NCBI RefSeq assembly: GCF_001277255.1
Contig: NZ_CP012264.1
Coordinates: 1,798,001-1,862,000 of the forward strand
Source: Cronobacter condimenti 1330
GTDB lineage: Bacteria > Pseudomonadota > Gammaproteobacteria > Enterobacterales > Enterobacteriaceae
Direction: 5' to 3'
Length of the DNA: 64,000 nt
Shown here in pieces: positions 61,768-64,000 of this stretch. The notes beneath the pieces were generated by a model, which saw only the letters and a program-made list of their open reading frames with translations, did not search any database and was not told where the DNA came from. The stretch's first letter is position 1, and each line of letters starts with the position of its first letter. Both the position numbers and the translations under genes were made by a program.

Positions 61768-61844
61768 AATACTTAGGCCTGATATCGCACCCGTGGTTTG
61801 CGTGCGAGATAACACGCTTTCTAACGTTGATAAGGCCAATAATA

Positions 61845-63233
61845 ATGAACCTCACCTCTGCTCTTACGACAAAAGATAAAATAGGATATGGCTTAGGCGA
61901 TATGGCGAGTGCGCTGGTCTGGCAAACCGCGACGCTATTTCTCGCCTATTTTTATACGGATGTTTTCGGGCTGCCCGCCGCCATTATGGGCACAATGTTT
62001 TTACTGGTCAGGGTCGTGGATGCTTTTGTTGATCCGTGCATCGGTGCGCTGGTGGACAGAACCCGAACGCGCTACGGGCGCTTTCGTCCCTGGCTGCTCT
62101 GGTTTGCCATTCCGTTCGGCGCGAGCTGTCTGATTACCTTCTACGTCCCGCAGGCGAGCGAAACGACCAAAATCATTTACGCCTGCGTTACTTACAGCGT
62201 TTTGAGCCTGGTGTATTCGGCCATTAACGTGCCGTATTGTGCAATGCCGGGCTCGCTTACGATGGACCCTCGCGAGCGCCACTCGCTGCAATCCTGGCGC
62301 TTTGGGCTCTCTTTTATCGGCGGGCTTATCGTGACCGTGATTGCGCTGCCGATGGTCGACTGGCTTGGCAGCGGCAATGCGCAAAAGGGCTATTTCTACG
62401 CGATGGGGCTGATGGGCCTGCTGGGCGTCGTACTCTTTTTCTGCTGTTTTTTTATGACCCGTGAGCGTTATCTGCCCGTCAATGACGGCAATAGCTCGAT
62501 GCTGAAAGATTTAAAACTGCTGGCCGCCAACAGCCAGTGGCGCATCATTTTTCTCTTCAATATTTTATTATTGACCGCCGTGGTGACGCGCGGTTCAGCG
62601 ACCATGTATTACGTGAAATATGTTCTGCTGCGCCCGGATCTGGTGTTCGTATTTATTGTTTCCGGCATGGTGGCGAATCTTACCGGCGCGTTATTATCGG
62701 AGCGCCTGCTCGGTAAATATGACCGCGTGCGTTCATACCAGTGGACGATTATTAGTTTTGTGGTGCTGGCCGCGCTGATTTTCTTTATTCCCCCAACAGC
62801 CGTCTGGTTAATTTTTGCGATTAATATCGTCTTCAGTTTTATTCAGAACCTGACTACGCCGCTACAGTGGACGATGTTTTCTGACGTGGTGGATTATGAA
62901 GAACACCGCAGCGGGCGCCGTCTCGATGGCCTGGTCTTCTCTACCGCGCTGTTTGCCATCAAGCTTGGCCTGGCGCTCGGCGGCGCAGTCGTGGGCTGGA
63001 TCCTCGGCATGGTCGATTACCTGCCAAACCAGGCTACGCAAAGCGCGAGCGTGCTGACAACTATCAACGCGCTGTTCACGCTGATTCCCTGCGCGCTGTT
63101 TTTACTGATGGCGCTACTACTCTGTTTCTATCAGTTAAGCAGCCGTCGTGTGGCTGCCATCGCGGAGGAACTGGTGCAAAAACGCCAGCTTCGCGAAGAC
63201 TCGACCTCTCTCAAGCCTGCAATCCAGGAGTAA
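61845..63233 (+). CDS. GPH-family glycoside:cation symporter
   Basis: Inner-membrane sugar symporter of the MelB/XynP (GPH) group, 462 residues, about twelve helices. MNLTSALTTKDKIGYGLGDMASALVWQ is the family start (KIGYGLGD), FVDPCIGALVDRTRTRYGRFRPWLLW contains the cation-site Asp and the RGRFRP-like loop, and the C-terminal DYEEHRSGRRLDGLVFS is conserved. ATG 61845 follows AAGG. Three bases separate it from the GH3 gene, so it most likely imports the beta-glucoside or xyloside that the enzyme splits. Confidence 0.88.
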   Translation: MNLTSALTTKDKIGYGLGDMASALVWQTATLFLAYFYTDVFGLPAAIMGTMFLLVRVVDAFVDPCIGALVDRTRTRYGRFRPWLLWFAIPFGASCLITFYVPQASETTKIIYACVTYSVLSLVYSAINVPYCAMPGSLTMDPRERHSLQSWRFGLSFIGGLIVTVIALPMVDWLGSGNAQKGYFYAMGLMGLLGVVLFFCCFFMTRERYLPVNDGNSSMLKDLKLLAANSQWRIIFLFNILLLTAVVTRGSATMYYVKYVLLRPDLVFVFIVSGMVANLTGALLSERLLGKYDRVRSYQWTIISFVVLAALIFFIPPTAVWLIFAINIVFSFIQNLTTPLQWTMFSDVVDYEEHRSGRRLDGLVFSTALFAIKLGLALGGAVVGWILGMVDYLPNQATQSASVLTTINALFTLIPCALFLLMALLLCFYQLSSRRVAAIAEELVQKRQLREDSTSLKPAIQE

Positions 63234-63236
63234 CCG

Positions 63237-64000
63237 ATGACTATTTATAAGGACCCAACCCGTCCGGTGGCTGAACGCGTCGCCGATTTACTCGCCCGTA
63301 TGACACCGGAGGAGAAATTCGCCCAGATGCATGCCTACTGGCTGGTGTTGTCGCCCGACGGCGATCACCGGGAGCGCACCGATCTGAGTGATGAGTTTTC
63401 CGGCGCCACGCAGCAGGCGGCGCTCGCCGAGCGTCTGCAACGCGGTGCCGGGCAGATTACCCGCCCGCTCGGCACGCACATCGTGGCGCCGCGCGAAGGG
63501 GTACGCGCCGCTAACCGCCTGCAAAAAATGCTGGTGGAAGAGACGCGGCTTGGCATTCCTGCGATGTTCCACGAAGAGTGTCTGGTAGGGCTTTTGTGTA
63601 AAGACGCGACGCTGTTTCCGTCCTCGCTCAATTATGGCTCGACATGGGACCCGCAGCTGGTTGAGCAGGCGGCAGAGGCGATCGGCCGCGAGGCGCGGGC
63701 AGTCGGCTGTCATCAGGGGCTTGCGCCGGTGCTTGATGTCTCGCGCGATGTGCGCTGGGGCCGCACCGAAGAAACCTTCGGCGAGGATCCATGGCTGGTG
63801 GGCCTGATGGCGACGCACTATGTGAAAGGCTTGCAGGGGCCGCAGCGCGATCTGCTGGCGACGCTTAAACACTACGTGGGCCACTCCTTCAGCGAAGGGG
63901 CACGCAACCATGCACCGGTGCACCTTGGCTTTTGCGAACTCAATGATACCTTCCTGCTGCCCTTTGAAATGGCCGTCAAACTGGCGCACGCCGGTTCGGT
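63237..64000 (+). CDS. GH3 family beta-glycosidase (3' part missing)
   Basis: Open from ATG 63237 to the window edge, 254 codons. MTIYKDPTRPVAERVADLLARMTPEEKFAQM is the GH3 N-terminal start; FHEECLVGL, FPSSLNYGSTWDPQLVEQAAEAIGREARA and LAPVLDVSRDVRWGRTEETFGEDPWLVG are GH3 signatures, as is ATLKHYVGHSFSEGARN (substrate-binding Lys-His). The catalytic Asp lies beyond the window. No signal peptide, so it is cytoplasmic and acts on sugar brought in by the symporter upstream; beta-glucosidase or beta-xylosidase cannot be told apart here. Confidence 0.9.
   Translation, partial: MTIYKDPTRPVAERVADLLARMTPEEKFAQMHAYWLVLSPDGDHRERTDLSDEFSGATQQAALAERLQRGAGQITRPLGTHIVAPREGVRAANRLQKMLVEETRLGIPAMFHEECLVGLLCKDATLFPSSLNYGSTWDPQLVEQAAEAIGREARAVGCHQGLAPVLDVSRDVRWGRTEETFGEDPWLVGLMATHYVKGLQGPQRDLLATLKHYVGHSFSEGARNHAPVHLGFCELNDTFLLPFEMAVKLAHAGS

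Overview
The window is enterobacterial chromosome: dense genes, high GC, and a gene order that follows the E. coli K-12 37-40 min region (ansA-sppA-ydjA-selD-topB ... astCADBE-spy-ves-cho-nadE-osmE-katE-cedA-tcyP-ydjM ... hxpB-yniB-yniA-ydiZ-pfkB-ydiY ... thrS-infC-rpmI-rplT-pheMST-ihfA-btuCED-nlpC ... ydiV-selO-aroH-ppsR-ppsA). Protein identity to E. coli is high, but several K-12 blocks are absent (gdhA/ynjI, chb operon, arpB, hemP) and others are inserted. This, with a full-length ProP at a non-coli position, fits Cronobacter or a close relative; the genus call is an inference.

Layout. 1-7440: asparaginase I (cut by the left edge), signal peptide peptidase, nitroreductase, selenophosphate synthetase, topoisomerase III, ynjH, nudG. 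7486-14762: xthA, then the arginine succinyltransferase (ast) operon behind a sigma-54 promoter. 15058-24813: envelope stress chaperone spy with a BaeR-type box, ves, SOS endonuclease cho, a YddG exporter, nadE, osmE, katE, cedA, the cystine carrier tcyP, and SOS-controlled ydjM. 24927-30558: a lone kduD with a KdgR-like box, hexitol phosphatase, yniB, fructosamine-kinase-like yniA, ydiZ, pfkB, and ydiY behind an attenuator-like leader.

30559-40351 is the variable segment between ydiY and thrS. It holds a small secreted protein, proP with a complete E. coli-type P1/CRP promoter, a membrane-anchored hypothetical, an ecotin, a MarR/methyltransferase/GNAT cassette with a palindromic operator, and a heavily decayed lambdoid tail module (Z-, M-, L/K-, I- and J-like fragments) that carries two intact-looking cargo genes of unknown function.

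40352-50550 is the core translation block thrS-infC-rpmI-rplT-pheM-pheST-ihfA, then btuC-btuE-btuD-nlpC. Known autoregulatory RNA elements are visible: a tRNA-like thrS operator, the AUU start of infC, and the pheM leader with its attenuator. 50551-54442 is an inserted beta-glucoside operon (Lac-family EIIC, GH4 phospho-glycosidase, LacI regulator) with twin palindromic operators and no EIIA or EIIB. 54594-61624 returns to core genes: ydiV, selO, aroH (TrpR operator), ppsR and ppsA (Cra box). 61845-64000 starts another glycoside locus: a GPH-family symporter and a GH3 glycosidase cut by the right edge.

No tRNA, rRNA, CRISPR array or insertion sequence was found.
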